The notes under the pieces: generated by a model
What the model saw: the letters and a program-made list of their open reading frames with translations, nothing else
Databases searched by the model: none
What the model was told of the DNA's origin: nothing
NCBI GenBank assembly: GCA_036346355.1
Contig: CM070579.1
Location: 4,960,001 to 5,024,000, forward strand
Direction of reading: 5' to 3'
Length of the DNA: 64,000 bases
Source of the DNA: Rhipidocladum racemiflorum
Taxonomy: Eukaryota > Streptophyta > Magnoliopsida > Poales > Poaceae
Program-made: the position numbers and the translations under genes
Shown: one piece after another, positions 46,607 through 58,206 of the stretch
Layout: each line of letters opens with the position of its first letter
How positions within the stretch are numbered: the stretch's first letter is position 1

Positions 46607-47500
46607 CTACCATCGGCCGCAATCTTTGAGAAGTCTTGGATGAAGCGGCGATAATACCACTTGATCCAAGAAAAGCTGCGGATGTCCGTGGATCTTGGGC
46701 TGCTCCCATTTGAGTACATCCTGTACCTTGCTCGGGTCAACTGCCACGCCTCGCTCAGAAAGGACGTGTCCCAAGAATGACACTTCCTTCAGCCAGAACT
46801 CGCATTTGCTGAACTTTGCATACAGGCGATGCTCCCGAAGTCTTCCGAGAACAACACGAAGGTGCCTGGCATGATCTTCCTCGCTGGCCGAATAGATGAG
46901 GATGTCATCAATGAATATGACGACAAAGGAATCCAGCTCCTCCATGAAGATGGAGTTCATGAGGTACATGAAGTATGCCGGCGCGTTAAATCGGACCGAG
47001 CGACATGACGGTATACTCGTAAAGCCCGATATCCGGTGGAGAAAGCGATCTTCGGGATATCCTCGGCTCGGATCTTAATCGATGGTAGCCGAGCCTCGAG
47101 ATCAATCTTGGAAAATACTCGTGCACGATCGGTGATCGAACAGAGGTCGATCCGGGGCAATGGGTACTTGTTCTTGACGGTGATTGCATTCGGGGGCGGT
47201 AATCAACGCAGAGGCGTAGAGAACCATCCTTCTTGGTCACAAAGAGAGCCGAGCAACCCCAAGGCGAGGAGCTCGGCGAATGAAACCCTTGTCCATCAAC
47301 CCTTTCACCTGGATCTTCATTTCGGCCAATTCATTTGGCGGCATCGGTCTGATCGCTTGGACATTGGAGCGATCCCTGGTGGAGCTCAACGACAAACTCG
47401 ATATCCCGATCAGGTGGCATTCCGGTAATTCGGCGGGAACACATCGGAAACTCCGACACCACGGAATCGAGTCCAGCTCTTCAACTGTTCCCATTTAGCG
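46607..47500 (-). pseudogene. pol: Chromovirus reverse transcriptase (frameshifted)
   Basis: In order on the minus strand: MPPNELAEMKIQVKGLMDKG (about 47305-47370), TKKDGSLRLCVDYR (about 47200-47240), VFSKIDL and EDIPKIAFST (about 47030-47120), then a clean frame from 46969 with the catalytic FIDDILIYS (aspartates at about 46904-46909), RLYAKFSKCEFW and FLGHVLSERG. At least four frames are used, and the breaks coincide with CG-rich small indels. Confidence 0.92.
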
Positions 47501-47738
47501 AACACAAGGTGGCCTTGTTCTCGCTAAGAAGTAGGGTGAGTCGGCCGCCCTTCGGATTTCGGAGTGACAGTGCGACTACAAAGAATTCAAAATAGCCTCT
47601 TTGTCGTGTCACCAACTCATCCCCAGGATGACATCTATTCCCGAAGGTCTAGAAGCTGACAAGCTAACAGTGAACGAAATCCTGAATTTGAACTACGGCC
47701 TTGAACCATCTCGCTAACCGTGAGCCGACCCTGGTGCC

Positions 47739-47990
47739 TCAATCGAGAAAGAGGTGACACTGCCATCGATCTTCATCGATCTTTGCTCCGCAAACCCGTG
47801 CGGATAAAAGAATGGGAGGCCCCGAATCAAATAATACCCTAGCCTCATGCCCCTCAACAAGGAACGCATTACCAGCTAACGCGGCGGAGCCCTGAACCGC
47901 CTCGGCGTCGGCGAAGGTGACGCCGCCTCGGCTCGGCGTAAACAGCGGCGGTGGTGCCGTCGCGCCCTGGCCGTGGAAGCGCGGCGATGC
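47739..47990 (-). pseudogene. Chromovirus protease remnant
   Basis: VTFADAEAV... leads to NAFLVEGHEARVLFDSG (about 47845-47895), the aspartic protease active-site DSG. The residue following DSG, normally A-T, is disrupted (PPI), then SARVCG. Immediately downstream of the gag zinc knuckle, as expected. Confidence 0.75.
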
Positions 47991-48009
47991 TGCCCTGGCG
48001 TGGGAATGG

Positions 48010-48989
48010 GCGATCCGGATGAAGTGGCCCTTACGCCCGCAATTGTAGCACGGACCGGGCCGGAACCCGCCGCTCACGGCTGCCGGCGGTAGTGGTGGTC
48101 GTGGCGGGCAAGTGGCAACCGACGATCGGCCTGTCGCGACCGACCGAGGCGGCATCGAGCAGACGGCCTCGGCGGCCGATCTGAGATCGCACGAGCCGCG
48201 AGCTGCCGCTTGCCGAATCTGGCGTCGCCGCTTCCTCTTCTTCTCCTCCCGATGAGCCCGCATCTTGAGCTCAACGGTGATCGCGCGGCTCACCAGTCGT
48301 TATGTCGGCGAAGTCGCGAGATGGACAACTTGTCTGCATCTTCGCTGTCAACCCACTCCACTCACGAACCGACCGCTTCTTACGGGTCGGTGTCGACCTT
48401 CCTCCGGGCGTCTGCGCAGTAGTTGAATTCTGCGAGTAGTCAACCACCGACTTGCCGAGCTTGTCGGAGGGTGAGAAATCGCCGCTTCTTCATGTCCATG
48501 AGGCCCTTTGGGATGTGGTACGCCCGAAACGCCTCACGGAACTCAGCCTGTAAAGCGGTGCCCGGCAGTCGCATCACCTTCAAATTGGCCCACCAAGCAC
48601 CGGCGAGGGCCCTGGAGGCCGCTTGGCGAAGTGGGCCTACGGAGCTCCCCGCGATCGATAAGAGCAAACTTACGCTCTATCGTGGCGCCAATCGTCGGCC
48701 TCCAACGGATCGGCGGCCGTGAGAAGACCGATGGCTGCGTGTGCAGGAAGTCGAGATAGCTGGTGGGCCGACCCCGCCCATCACCGCGGCCACCCTGCTG
48801 GACCCGATCCTGAACCAGCATCTCTAGGATCCGATTTGTCGTCTCCTGGTGCTGCTCGGTCCGCCAGAATATCCAAAGACATTGGGAGGAGGCGGCGGAA
48901 TAGCACCCTCTCATTGCCGCTCGCACCTCCATCACCCCGAAGTGGAAGCCCGCGGGTCCGCATTCATCGTTAACCAAAGCCGACGACAA
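48010..48989 (-). pseudogene. gag: Chromovirus gag (frameshifted)
   Basis: Retrotransposon gag domain spread over frames: TSYLDFLHTQPSVFS (about 48750-48800), ERKFALIDRGE (about 48665-48700), WWANLKVMRLPGTAL (about 48545-48590) and EFREAFRAYHIPKGLMDMKK (about 48485-48545). The CCHC knuckle follows near 48030-48060 as CYNCGRKGHFI, with the last cysteine not readable in frame. The start codon is uncertain because the leader and first codons are damaged. Confidence 0.85.
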
Positions 48990-49296
48990 GAGTTAGACTC
49001 CAAACGGAAACGACACACCACACTAACCTAACAACCTCAACTTACTCCCACTCGCATCGCAAAGACTTCAGACCGGGGTCCCACAAGTCTGCCACACCTG
49101 AACACAACTTGATGCAAGGCAAAGATGACACATGCACGGCATGAGATGAGATGACATGTCACGACTTCCAACGCAACTCACTCCCACCGCTACAATCTAG
49201 GGCGGGATAAATATCACTTTCTATCTAATGCATTAATGACAATCCTAAGCAATCTCCTAAGCGGTCGTCGAGTTGGGGTCCGTCTTTGTGCGCCTT

Positions 49297-49307
49297 GCTC
49301 GATACCA
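49297..49307 (-). other. Chromovirus primer-binding site
   Basis: Minus strand TGGTATCGAGC, six bases from the 5' LTR end. It resembles the tRNA-Met complement TGGTATCAGAGC with a one-base difference in length. Confidence 0.75.
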
Positions 49308-49313
49308 ACCTCG

Positions 49314-52070
49314 TGTGAGGAGAGCCGCCAGATCGTCCTCGAGTTGTTGGATGATCGGTTGTTCCGTCGGATTTGGATCCTAGCAACAAATCACGGAGGT
49401 GATCCCGATGCTATTACCCAAGCCCAATGGAGACCACCCTACGAACGTCCAACGACTTGACAACAACCCGGTATTCCCCGGTATGCGATCCGAAACTTCG
49501 CCCAGATCCCCACATACCGGTTCCCAAGTCATATCACAGATTCCCACAAAGGGGCATCGGGCCCAAACTCACTACCAGACGCCGAAACGCGGAAGCAACA
49601 AAACACACACGGCACACGGAAGCCCAAAGACGACCAAACAAACAGGAAGCGAAGAGCCGACCGGCTCCAATACAGACATAAAAGTGCCCCAGTTTACAAC
49701 AGTAAGCCCACGAGCCTATGCAACGAAAGTAATACACCGGAAGTGTCATGCCTGAACACCTCAGGCGCACACGCATAACGGCCTCTACTCGGTGCCCGCC
49801 TGGCCACCGATAGGCGAGGGGCGAGAACTCACACCCCTCTCGGATCCTCACCGCAAAACCACAAAGCGTAAGCCTGAGTACGGAAGGTACTGCAAGTCTT
49901 ACCCGTGGTCCATATATGACCGACTCCAAAGGACATGCATTTGGATGTAGCAAAAACCATTTGAAGGTAAAAATGCAGAAAGCTTAACATTTGTTACATT
50001 AATTACCTAACTACTCAATTCACAATTAGCGGTTTACTTGTGGCGCCTTTGCTTCTAAAAATGAAGTTGCAATCATTAATTCACAACAATTAATCTCAAC
50101 ACCAATTTATGTGGGCTCAAGCTCGACAGCGAACCTCGGTTCAAGTTCTTACTACGTGACTGTGCGATGAAAGAGCTTGCTCATATCCGAGGCGCGGCAA
50201 TTCGAATCGCTTTATTAACCTGCAGGAAGCATTGATCGCGACGACACTTACCACAAAGGCCTAGTGTCAACCCTCCCAATCATACCCAATCAAGCGTCCT
50301 CCTGCGGTCCGAAAACCTAGCACCCCTCGAAGCTGCCCCTAAGCCCGGCTTGGCGCTCGAGAGTCGACTAAGCCTGCGCCCTCAACCACGTCCAACCACA
50401 GGAAGTTACGTTCCATCGATTAAGTATGAGAGAAAGAGTGGCTTACCGTACCATAATCGGGCATGCGACCAACCGGGGTGTGCTCAATCAAAGGGCAACC
50501 ATCGAATCGGTCCTTAATCGACTCAGACGGGAACTACCACATCGGGTCTCCTTACCCAATGTCCCAACCTTCCCGCCCGGTCTCCAATTTAACCTTTCCT
50601 TACATAACCGTACCCATTTCATTTCATCGTAAGTAATGTAACTGATCTCAAGCGGTGGACCAACCACCACTTGGCCCAACCCCGACCTCTAAGCAATTCT
50701 AAGCAGTGACTCATTTAATACCATTACTAGTTCCAACGGAAGTGTTCACAATCCAAAGGACGAATGTGCAGCAATTAGGATCTAACCCTAACCCAATTCA
50801 ATTCCTAATGCAGACTTATTTCACCAATTAATCAGTTTATTCACAAAAATACACTTAATACTGAGTTCAAGATGCATAGGTGCTTGCCTTGCTCTTCTGG
50901 CTGGTGGATCGGCGGCGATTTGCCCTCGGCAACTCCCTCAACCACGGCCACGTCGATCGCGCGGGATCGTTCTCTACACGGATACAATGCATAATTAAAA
51001 TGCATGCAATGCATATGAATGAAGTACAACCGAAAAACCCGAAGAAATAACGCATAGCCGGACAACTCGACTCAAGCTGGGCCAGACCCGGCCCTAACGA
51101 GCGGTCAGGGTATTTGATCCGGACTCTCGACAATCCGGACTTCTCCGGCCCATTCGGTCCGGATACTCCGGACAGGGCGGACACTCGGACGGGTGTCGGA
51201 CACTCCGGACCTGGCGAAGTTTTACCCAATAACTCGGCGGATCGAGGTGCCGCCAAGTCCAACGGCATCGCGGGGACCCGATCAATGACTTTCCTACACG
51301 TGGCTAAGCCAGGAGAAGCTTATAGCTAACCCAACTCCACGAGGAACAACACTAGCCCATGAAACCACTAGCCAACTCCAAACGACCCTTGGATCGGCAT
51401 TACCACTACCCGATCTACCTCCCTAGAACCCACATTCACCAATCCAAGCCCCAACCAACCCTAGAATCACTACACCCAAAACCCTAGAGCTCAAGATTCA
51501 ACTCCGAAACTTCAAATCTAAACCTAAGCTCTAACTCCCACCATTGATGACCCTAGAACCCAAGAATCCCACGAATCAACCCCTAAGAAGAGGACCTACC
51601 TCCAAGTGGGACGGAGGATAGGCAACGCCGGGTGGAGGATGGAGGATGCCGGCTTGAGGAGGAGTTCCCGGGGATGGAGGAGTCGCCGGGGAGGAGCCAC
51701 GGAGGGTCACCGGAGTGGAGAGCTCACCGGAGACAAGGTTGGGGTGAGGGAGACGCACGGGATGGGTAGAGGACAAGTGGAGAAGAAAGAAGGGAGTGAA
51801 CCCACGAAATGGGACTTTTATACAAGACCCCCCCCGCACATACCGGACACTCCGGCCTCTAACCCGGAGACTCCGGGTTGGGGTCTTCGGTGGAATCAAC
51901 CCGGACACTCCGGACATTCAGTCCGGACACTCCGGGTTGGGGTGTTCGGTCAGCCCAATCCGGATACTCCGGACTTTTATCCGGACATTCCGGGTTGGAT
52001 CCGGACACTCCGGATGTTGATCCGGATACTCCGGATGTCCCAGGAGTTCTTGAAGTTTGGGGCCTTGACA
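49314..52070 (-). repeat. Chromovirus 5' LTR (2757 bp)
   Basis: Plus-strand ends TGTGAGGAGAGCC and GGGCCTTGACA. On the minus strand the U3 start (51838-52045) carries a palindrome cluster including AACCCGGAGACTCCGGGTTG (51861-51880), CCGGACACTCCGG and CCGGATACTCCGG, and a second cluster lies at 51115-51220. Confidence 0.95.
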
Positions 52071-52075
52071 CTCGC
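52071..52075. other. Target-site duplication CTCGC, right
   Basis: Matches 41763-41767. Confidence 0.92.
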
Positions 52076-52636
52076 GCAATGGGAGACACAAGGGTTATCC
52101 TGGTTCGGGCCTCTCGTGGAAAGATAACAGCCCTACTCGAGTGGTATTGAGTATTGATGTGTATATGATTGAAAGCATGCCTATGCCTCCCTCACCCCTC
52201 TCGTCGAAGGGAGGCTTAAATAATGGGTGTATGTAATTACAAATGGTAACTACCCCTAAAATCACGCCTATTGCCATTTTTGACGTGTCCTTGATTTTCG
52301 TCGTGCTTGATCTTCTGGTACAACTTCTCTCGATTCTCGGGGAACTGGTCCCCACTTTCCTGTTTAGTGGGTTGACCCCATCCTTCGACCATTGTTTGGG
52401 CATTCCCTTGAGCATGCTCGACCAACTGGCGCCTTCCCGAGCAAGGTTGCTCGTACCTATCTTCAAAGCCTGCAGCTGAACATGTTTTGCCGAGGGTTGG
52501 CGAGCATGCTCGTGATCGAGCATAGGGTCATTCGAGGTCTTTTCTTGGGCACCCCTGACCAAGGTTGTTTTATGGTCGGTTGGCATCGGCCGCCGGGGCT
52601 ACAAAGGTCCTTGTGAAAATACTCCAATCCCCGACA

Positions 52637-52935
52637 ACTAGTTTTTTGGTGCTGCATTAAGGACATGGTTGGTGACCACATTGAATACATTCTAAACCCT
52701 TGCAACTCATTCTACTCTCATGTGCATTCAATTCTCAAAATTGCACATTGTTGAAAGAAAATTGAGTGAATTGCATTAATTGAGCCATTAGAAGCATTCA
52801 AACACCTCAAGCAAGTGTCAAGTCTGTTCTCTTGGAGCTTGCCATCTCCTAGACTGCTTGGAGGCATGTGAAACCGATGATTTCCTCAAGAAGTTTGTGA
52901 GGAGGCTCGGTTGGTTTGTGAAGTGAAAGGACCAA
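52637..52935 (+). repeat. Old Sirevirus 5' LTR, segment 2
   Basis: Continues the LTR interrupted at 41664. Contains the LTR-typical TCTCCTAGACTGCTTGGAGG and AAGTTTGTGAGGAGGCTCGG, paralleling the other Sirevirus LTRs (TCCTAGACGGCTAGG, AAGTTTGTGAAGGCCGGC). It is interrupted again by the minus-strand solo LTR. Confidence 0.72.
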
Positions 52936-54311
52936 TGATGTCGCCTAGAGGGGGGGTGAATAGGCGGATTAAAAAATCGCAGCGGAAATAAAACTGGCCG
53001 AATTGGTCAATCCGGAGTCTCCGGGTATTTGGTCCGGAGTCTCCGGCTTGTCCGGTATTTTATCCGGATACTCCGGGTTAGCTGGCTCGGGAGCGCGACT
53101 AAGAATACTCTAGCAAGCACAATAAACTACAATAAATTGATAGCAAGAGCAACTTAGAATAAAAGCTAGTATGGATTTGAATTAAAGCTAAGCAAGGAGC
53201 TAGATCTAGCTTTACAAAGACAAATCCACACAAGCTCGACTAGGAAGTAAACGAGAAAGAGAGGGACACGAATTTTTCACCGAAGTTCGGATTCTTGAAG
53301 GGAATCCTACGTCTCCATTGAGGTGGCTCGGTCGCACTTGAGCCGGGGTCTCTTTCAACCCGCTTTCCTCCCGGTGTTGCACAAATGCACTCGCCGGCTT
53401 CACTTCTTGTCTCTTCCCTTTCGGAGGCGAGACACGCCTTCTAAGCAGCCAGGGGCTCACCACACGCGTTGGTAGCTCCCGGTGACTCCTAGCCGTCTAG
53501 GAGACCTTCAACCTCCAAGAGTAATAACACCACGGAAGTCGCTTGGAGGATGAACTAGTGCTCAACAACTAGAAATGAATGCACCTAGCACTTCTCTTCT
53601 TCCTCACCACACCAAAAGAGATCAAACAACAAATCAAATGGTGGGAGGAAGTATGAGCTCTATTGAATGCTTGGAAGAGGTTAGGAATGGCTTGAATGCT
53701 GCAATGAATGAGCTCAATCCTTATCCTAGCCGTTGGGGTGGGGTGGAGGCTTTAAATACCTTTTTTGAAAACTAGCCGTTTGACCCCATTTTGAACTGTC
53801 CGGAGACTCCGGACAATTAACCCGGAGACTCCGGGTTGTCCGAACTCTCCGGACAAAATGTCCGGACACTCCGGACTCTCTGGAATTCGAGATTTGGCCG
53901 AGAGGGTTAACCCAGAGACTCCGGACTAAATGTCCGGATACTCCGGACATGATGTCCGGACTCTCCGAGTTTACTGGCTCGGTTTGAATTCCAGTTTTTG
54001 GAAAATGCAAGTGTTTAAGTGCTAGTTTGTATGCAAGTCTTGACCTTGAGCACATGCACATCCTAAAACCGATTTTCCGTCGCATCCTCTTAATAGTACG
54101 GCTATCCTTAAGACTCAAAACAATATGAAAATTACAAGTCTTCGTCTTGATGCCGTTTTCTCGAAATTTGAAGTGCTTAGGAGCGTCCAATCTTATTCCG
54201 AGCTTGATGTGATCTCGAGATCTGCGTTATTCTTTAGTTGAAACATTAGATCTCTTTAATTGTATCATCATTAATCACCAAAATAAAATGAGGGGCCTAG
54301 ATGCACTTTCA
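52936..54311 (-). repeat. Sirevirus solo LTR, reverse orientation (~1376 bp)
   Basis: The plus-strand right end, GGGGCCTAGATGCACTTTCA, is the inverse of the Sirevirus LTR start; the left end is near TGATGTCGCCTAGAGG. Same family as 38300-39644, including the conserved block (54086-54102), a palindrome cluster at 53800-53975 with AACCCGGAGACTCCGGGTTG (53819-53838), and a second cluster at 53010-53080. A clean 5-bp duplication is not visible, so the left border is uncertain by a few bases. Confidence 0.82.
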
Positions 54312-54740
54312 TGAAGGCAATGGGCTTGCCTACTCGAAGCGAAGAAGAGCTACCACGAGTGATCAAGGGAAGGCTCATTTGCATAAGGAGCCATCATGAG
54401 TGAATCAAGCTTCCTCAATGTGGATTAGTGGATACCGGCAAGTCTTCGAGACCATAGAAAAAATTCTTGGTGTCATTCCCTCTTGTGGTTTGCTTTTTCT
54501 TGTTTACTTGTGCAATTTACATTCCTAGTCTATTTAGTGATTGATCTTTGTTTTAGAATTGTATAACTTGCTTAGAGCCTTAGACTTAGGTTATTGTTGC
54601 ACTTAGATAAACCTAGAGCTTTTAGGTCTTAATTGTTAAAATTCTCATTTCTAATATTACTTTGTTTAAATTGTTGCAATTAGAGACGAGAATTTTAAAA
54701 CCTCATATTCACCCCCTCTAGTTGGTTATCCTTGATCCTA
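54312..54740 (+). repeat. Old Sirevirus 5' LTR, segment 3 (end)
   Basis: Final part of the LTR, ending around TTCACCCCCTCTAGTTGG...GATCCTA just before the primer-binding site; the canonical terminal CA is changed. CACCCCCTCTAG is shared with the ends of the other Sirevirus LTRs. Confidence 0.75.
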
Positions 54741-54744
54741 AAAA

Positions 54745-54756
54745 TGGTATCAGAGC
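54745..54756 (+). other. Primer-binding site of the old Sirevirus
   Basis: TGGTATCAGAGC, four bases downstream of the LTR end; tRNA-Met complement. Confidence 0.88.
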
Positions 54757-54798
54757 TTGGTCTCTTATTTTAGACTTTATCGTCTAGAAATAAAAGAA

Positions 54799-56544
54799 TG
54801 GTTAGTGAGAGTGTTTCCATAGGCAATGCACTTTTCTTTGATGGTACCAATTATACGCATTGGAAAATACACATGGTCGTTTATCTCAAGGCTATGAGCC
54901 CGATGCATATGGAGAATTGTTGGTGAGGTTTTCTCCATATCACTTTATCCCACATCCACTATCGATCAAGATGAGCGAAACTCCCACCTCAATGCTCAAG
55001 CGATGAACGATTTGTTTAGAGCCTTGAACACGGATGAGTTCAATCGTGTGAGCAACCTTGAGACCGCTCACGAGATTTGGACAACCCTCTTTGAAATTCA
55101 CAAGGGCACATCTGCAATCAAGGAGGCTAAATTACATATGCTCTGGATCAAGTATGAGAGTTTCGTTATGTTGGCCCATGAAAACATCACTGAGATGTAT
55201 TCACGGTAAAACAACTTAGTGAATGAGTTCAGGGGCCTTGGGGGTTCACTAACCGATCTTTATATTATTCGTAAGATGATTAGAGCTCTACCAGACAAAT
55301 ACGAGACGTTGGCGATGCTCTTCCTCAACTCTCTCAAGTTGGCAAAAATGACGCTAACCGCACTCTTGGGCAACCTCATCACGAATGAGTTGTACAAGAA
55401 GGACAAGGAGGAGCTCTTAGATCAAAGTTCTTCCAAGAATAAGAATATTATTTTCAAGGCAAAGGCGAAGTCAAGTGAGGAGATGTTTAATGACTCCTAA
55501 GATGACATCGAGGAGGAGATGGCTCTCTTTATGAGGAGGATGAGAAGGTTTATGAAGAGGTGTTCAAACTCTAGCGTCCCTCATAAATTGAAGAAAGGGT
55601 AACACTTAAGCAACAACCGATTCGCCAATATTCGATGCTTTGAGTGTGATGAGAGGGGACCCATTGCCTCAAATTGACCCTAAGAAGAAGGATGACAAGG
55701 GCAAGTCATCCAAGAAAAAGCAATTCCACGACAAGAAAAAGCTCTTCAAGAAGCTTCACAAGGATGGCAAAGGTAAGGCACATATTGGAGAGTGGAATTC
55801 CGAAGAGTAGTATTCTGATTTCGACTCCTTCGATGGGGACAGTCCTTCCAAGAAGAAGGGTCTTGCCGGAGTCGCCAGCAAGGAGGCTTCATCGCCTTTC
55901 GTCACTCCATTTTATCTTATGGCAAAACGAGATAAGGTAAAAACTAATGATGATGAAGATCCCTCTTATGATGAGCTTCTAAATATGTTTGAGGATTTAA
56001 ATAAGTACCTTGGCAAGGAGAAAGCTAAACATAATGCTTTGAGGAAAGAATTCACTTCTCTCAAAGTATTGAGACTCTCCTTCTCAAGGACCATTCTAAA
56101 TCTAAAATTAATGTTGGAGTCTCTTGTGTTCTTTTTGATGCTATGCCTAGAGTAGATAATTCTTAATGCAATATCTCAAAATCTAGCATAGTAACTTTTG
56201 GTGATAATTTGATTGATATGCCTTTTAGCTCAGTTTATATTCAAAATAGCAATTATCTAATTGCTGAGAACAATGAGCTCAAAGAGCAAGTGACCAAGTT
56301 AAGTAAGAGCTTGGATCGATGTTTCAAGGGTAAGGAAACACTCGATAAGATTTTGAGCGGGCAACATTGCTCATATAACGAAGAGGGACTTAGGTTTGTC
56401 CTCAAGAAAGGTAAGAAAGTGAGCAACAAGACTCCAAGGTTTGTTAAATCCATTGGGAAGCTTTGCTATAAGTGTCATAATGTGGGATATATATCAGATG
56501 ATTGCCCATTGGGTAAAACTCTTAAGAATAATATTTATGATTGA
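54799..56544 (+). pseudogene. gag: Old Sirevirus gag (stops and frameshifts)
   Basis: ATG at 54799 with the gag N-terminal motif ALFFDGTNYTHWK, an in-frame stop near 54925, then the core LFRALNTDEFNRVSNLETAH (55012-55071) and, after a stop at 55207-55209, NEFRGLGGSLTDLYIIRKM (about 55222-55280). A CCHC knuckle remnant FECDERGPIASN near 55637 lacks its final cysteine. A charged, coiled-coil-like Sirevirus C-terminal region (55919-56350) and a second knuckle-like CYKCHNVGYISDDC (56464-56505) complete it. It ends at a stop at 56544. Protease, integrase and the first half of RT are missing downstream. Confidence 0.85.
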
Positions 56545-56566
56545 TGTTATGTTCTAAGGAAGACTA

Positions 56567-57291
56567 GCAATGTAAGATCCCTTGAAGTGAATAAAGATCC
56601 TTTCAGACTAAGGATGAAAAAAAGGAAGTCTTAGAACCTGAAGTCCCATATTTAAGTGCATTAGAGGACTTATGTATCTTACGAATTCCTGATATTATAT
56701 TCACAGTAAATTTGCTAGCTAGACATAGTAGAGTTCCAACCATAAGACATTGGGTTGGTATTAAGACTTTGCTCAGATATCTCTAAGGTAATCAAGATTT
56801 TGGCTTATTTTACTAGAAGGATCAAGACTTGATCATAGTGGGATATACGGTGCTGGCTATCTTTATAATCCCCACGGTGCCAAATCTGAAATTGGGTTTG
56901 TGTTTCTCTGTGATGGTACAATTGTTTATTGGTGGTCTTTTAAGCAGATCTTGGTAGCTACTTTACTAGCTACTCAGAGATTATAGCATTATATGAAGCC
57001 TTATATAAGTGTGTTTGACCGAGATTTGTAATTAGACATATCAAGAAGTCATGTGGCATTAATACCATTAACACACCCACAATTATCTATGAAAATAATG
57101 ATGCTTGTGTTGCATAAATGCAAATAGGTTATGTTAAAAATAATATCATGAAGCATATTGCCCATAAACTTTTCTATCTTCACAAACTTCAAAAGAATGG
57201 TGAGGTAAAGATACTACAAACTAACTTATGTGAAAATCTAGCAGATTTATTTACTAAGTCTTTGCCAACGTATAGTTTCCAAATATGTGTT
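56567..57291 (+). pseudogene. Copia RT-RNase H fragment of a different lineage
   Basis: Starts around SLEVNKDPFR, then EVPYLSALEDL and INLLARHS-like RT thumb residues (about 56640-56740), then RNase H with YENNDACVA (about 57087-57113) and a clean tail LADLFTKSLPT (about 57238-57270). These residues are unlike those of the Sirevirus at 8500-20106 (LADIFTKPLDE) and match another Copia group. It is broken by stops, starts abruptly after the old Sirevirus gag, and is terminated by the Tat LTR at 57292. Confidence 0.82.
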
Positions 57292-58201
57292 TGTAGCTGA
57301 CGAGTACCCGTACCATGGGTACCCCCATCAGCCCGGAAACGCGAACGGCCGACCAACCGCGGCGAAGGCCCAAAGATCGCCAAAGGTACTTGGGCGCGGA
57401 GGGCGGACTCGGCCAGGTGCAGACCGACTCGACGGCCGGGCGGACTCCGATCTCGAGGCGGTCGGCGGGCTCACCGCTTAATGTTGAAGCTTCACGATCG
57501 GCCAAGAAGCTCCACCACAAGACGAGCCAAACAGGCCCACGCCGGTGTCGGACAATGCCTTGTGCGCAGCGGCCCTGGCGTCCCAGACCGGGCAGGCGGC
57601 TCCTTCCCAAGACTGTCGAGGAGCCAGAAGAAGTCAAGCCCCCGTCCCATCGCCTGGCACACCGCAGAAGAATACGCCCACTCCCGAGGCCAAGGCAAAG
57701 TCAAGCGCCATTAAAGCCGCCGAGGCTGACAGGAGCACCACGCGATGCGTCATCCAGACAGCACCACGCAAGACCACTCATCACAGAGCCACCAACCCTG
57801 CCTCGGGACGGGCAGGGGTCAGTCGGACAAGACAGAAACCGGACTCCGAGACACGCAAGCCCCTTTCCTTGGGGTTTTTCCCAAATTCCCGTGTAACCTG
57901 CCTCCTCCGTCTATATAAGGAGAGGCAGGGCCCGAGAGGGAGGGGCGATCGAAAAGACAGTCTTCTAGGTAGCCGCAACTCCCTAGCAAAAACACCGAGG
58001 GATCGGTCGACCGACTCCCTGCCTCGCTTGTATACCTCTTGTTCATCGCCCAAAGATCAATACACCCACACCGAACGAACTGGAGTAGGGACGTTCAGCC
58101 CGAACCAGTATACATCATCTGACTCCTTGAGTCGACCATTCGGGGAGAGGGAGCGCGCGACCCCATCCGACCACAAATTCGCATTGCCGGTGCACGAAAC
58201 A
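57292..58201 (+). repeat. Tat 5' LTR (~910 bp)
   Basis: Starts TGTAGCTGACGAGTACCCG (57292) and ends near GCACGAAACA (58201), just before the primer-binding site. GC-rich, TATA box at 57912-57918. Borders are inferred from one LTR only. ORFs inside have no domain. Confidence 0.8.
57912..57918 (+). promoter_or_regulatory. TATA box of the Tat LTR
   Basis: TATATAA in CCGTCTATATAAGGAGAGGC, followed by an initiator-like region about 30 bp downstream; the probable start of the element transcript. Confidence 0.7.
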
Positions 58202-58206
58202 CCGGG

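Larger units (their letters stand above)
41768..52070 (-). mobile_element. Full-length Gypsy chromovirus (Tekay/Del-like), 10.3 kb
   Basis: Minus-strand element with two long LTRs (49314-52070 upstream, 41768-44499 downstream), primer-binding site 49297-49307, gag, protease, RT, RNase H, integrase and a C-terminal chromodomain, polypurine tract at 44500-44514, and perfect CTCGC duplication. The Gypsy order (RT-RNase H-integrase) and the chromodomain define a chromovirus; LTR length suggests Tekay/Del. Coding frames are heavily shifted while domains remain easily readable. Confidence 0.94.
41665..52636 (-). repeat. Solo LTR (~664 bp) carrying the nested chromovirus
   Basis: Left end TGTCGACGATTGGGG (41665) and right end CCAATCCCCGACA (52636) form the LTR termini. 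The LTR itself is 41665-41767 plus 52076-52636. Flanks AATAG (41660-41664) and ACTAG (52637-52641) are a 5-bp duplication with one mismatch. It is interrupted by the full-length chromovirus. Orientation is uncertain, and the family was not identified beyond an LTR retrotransposon. Confidence 0.7.
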
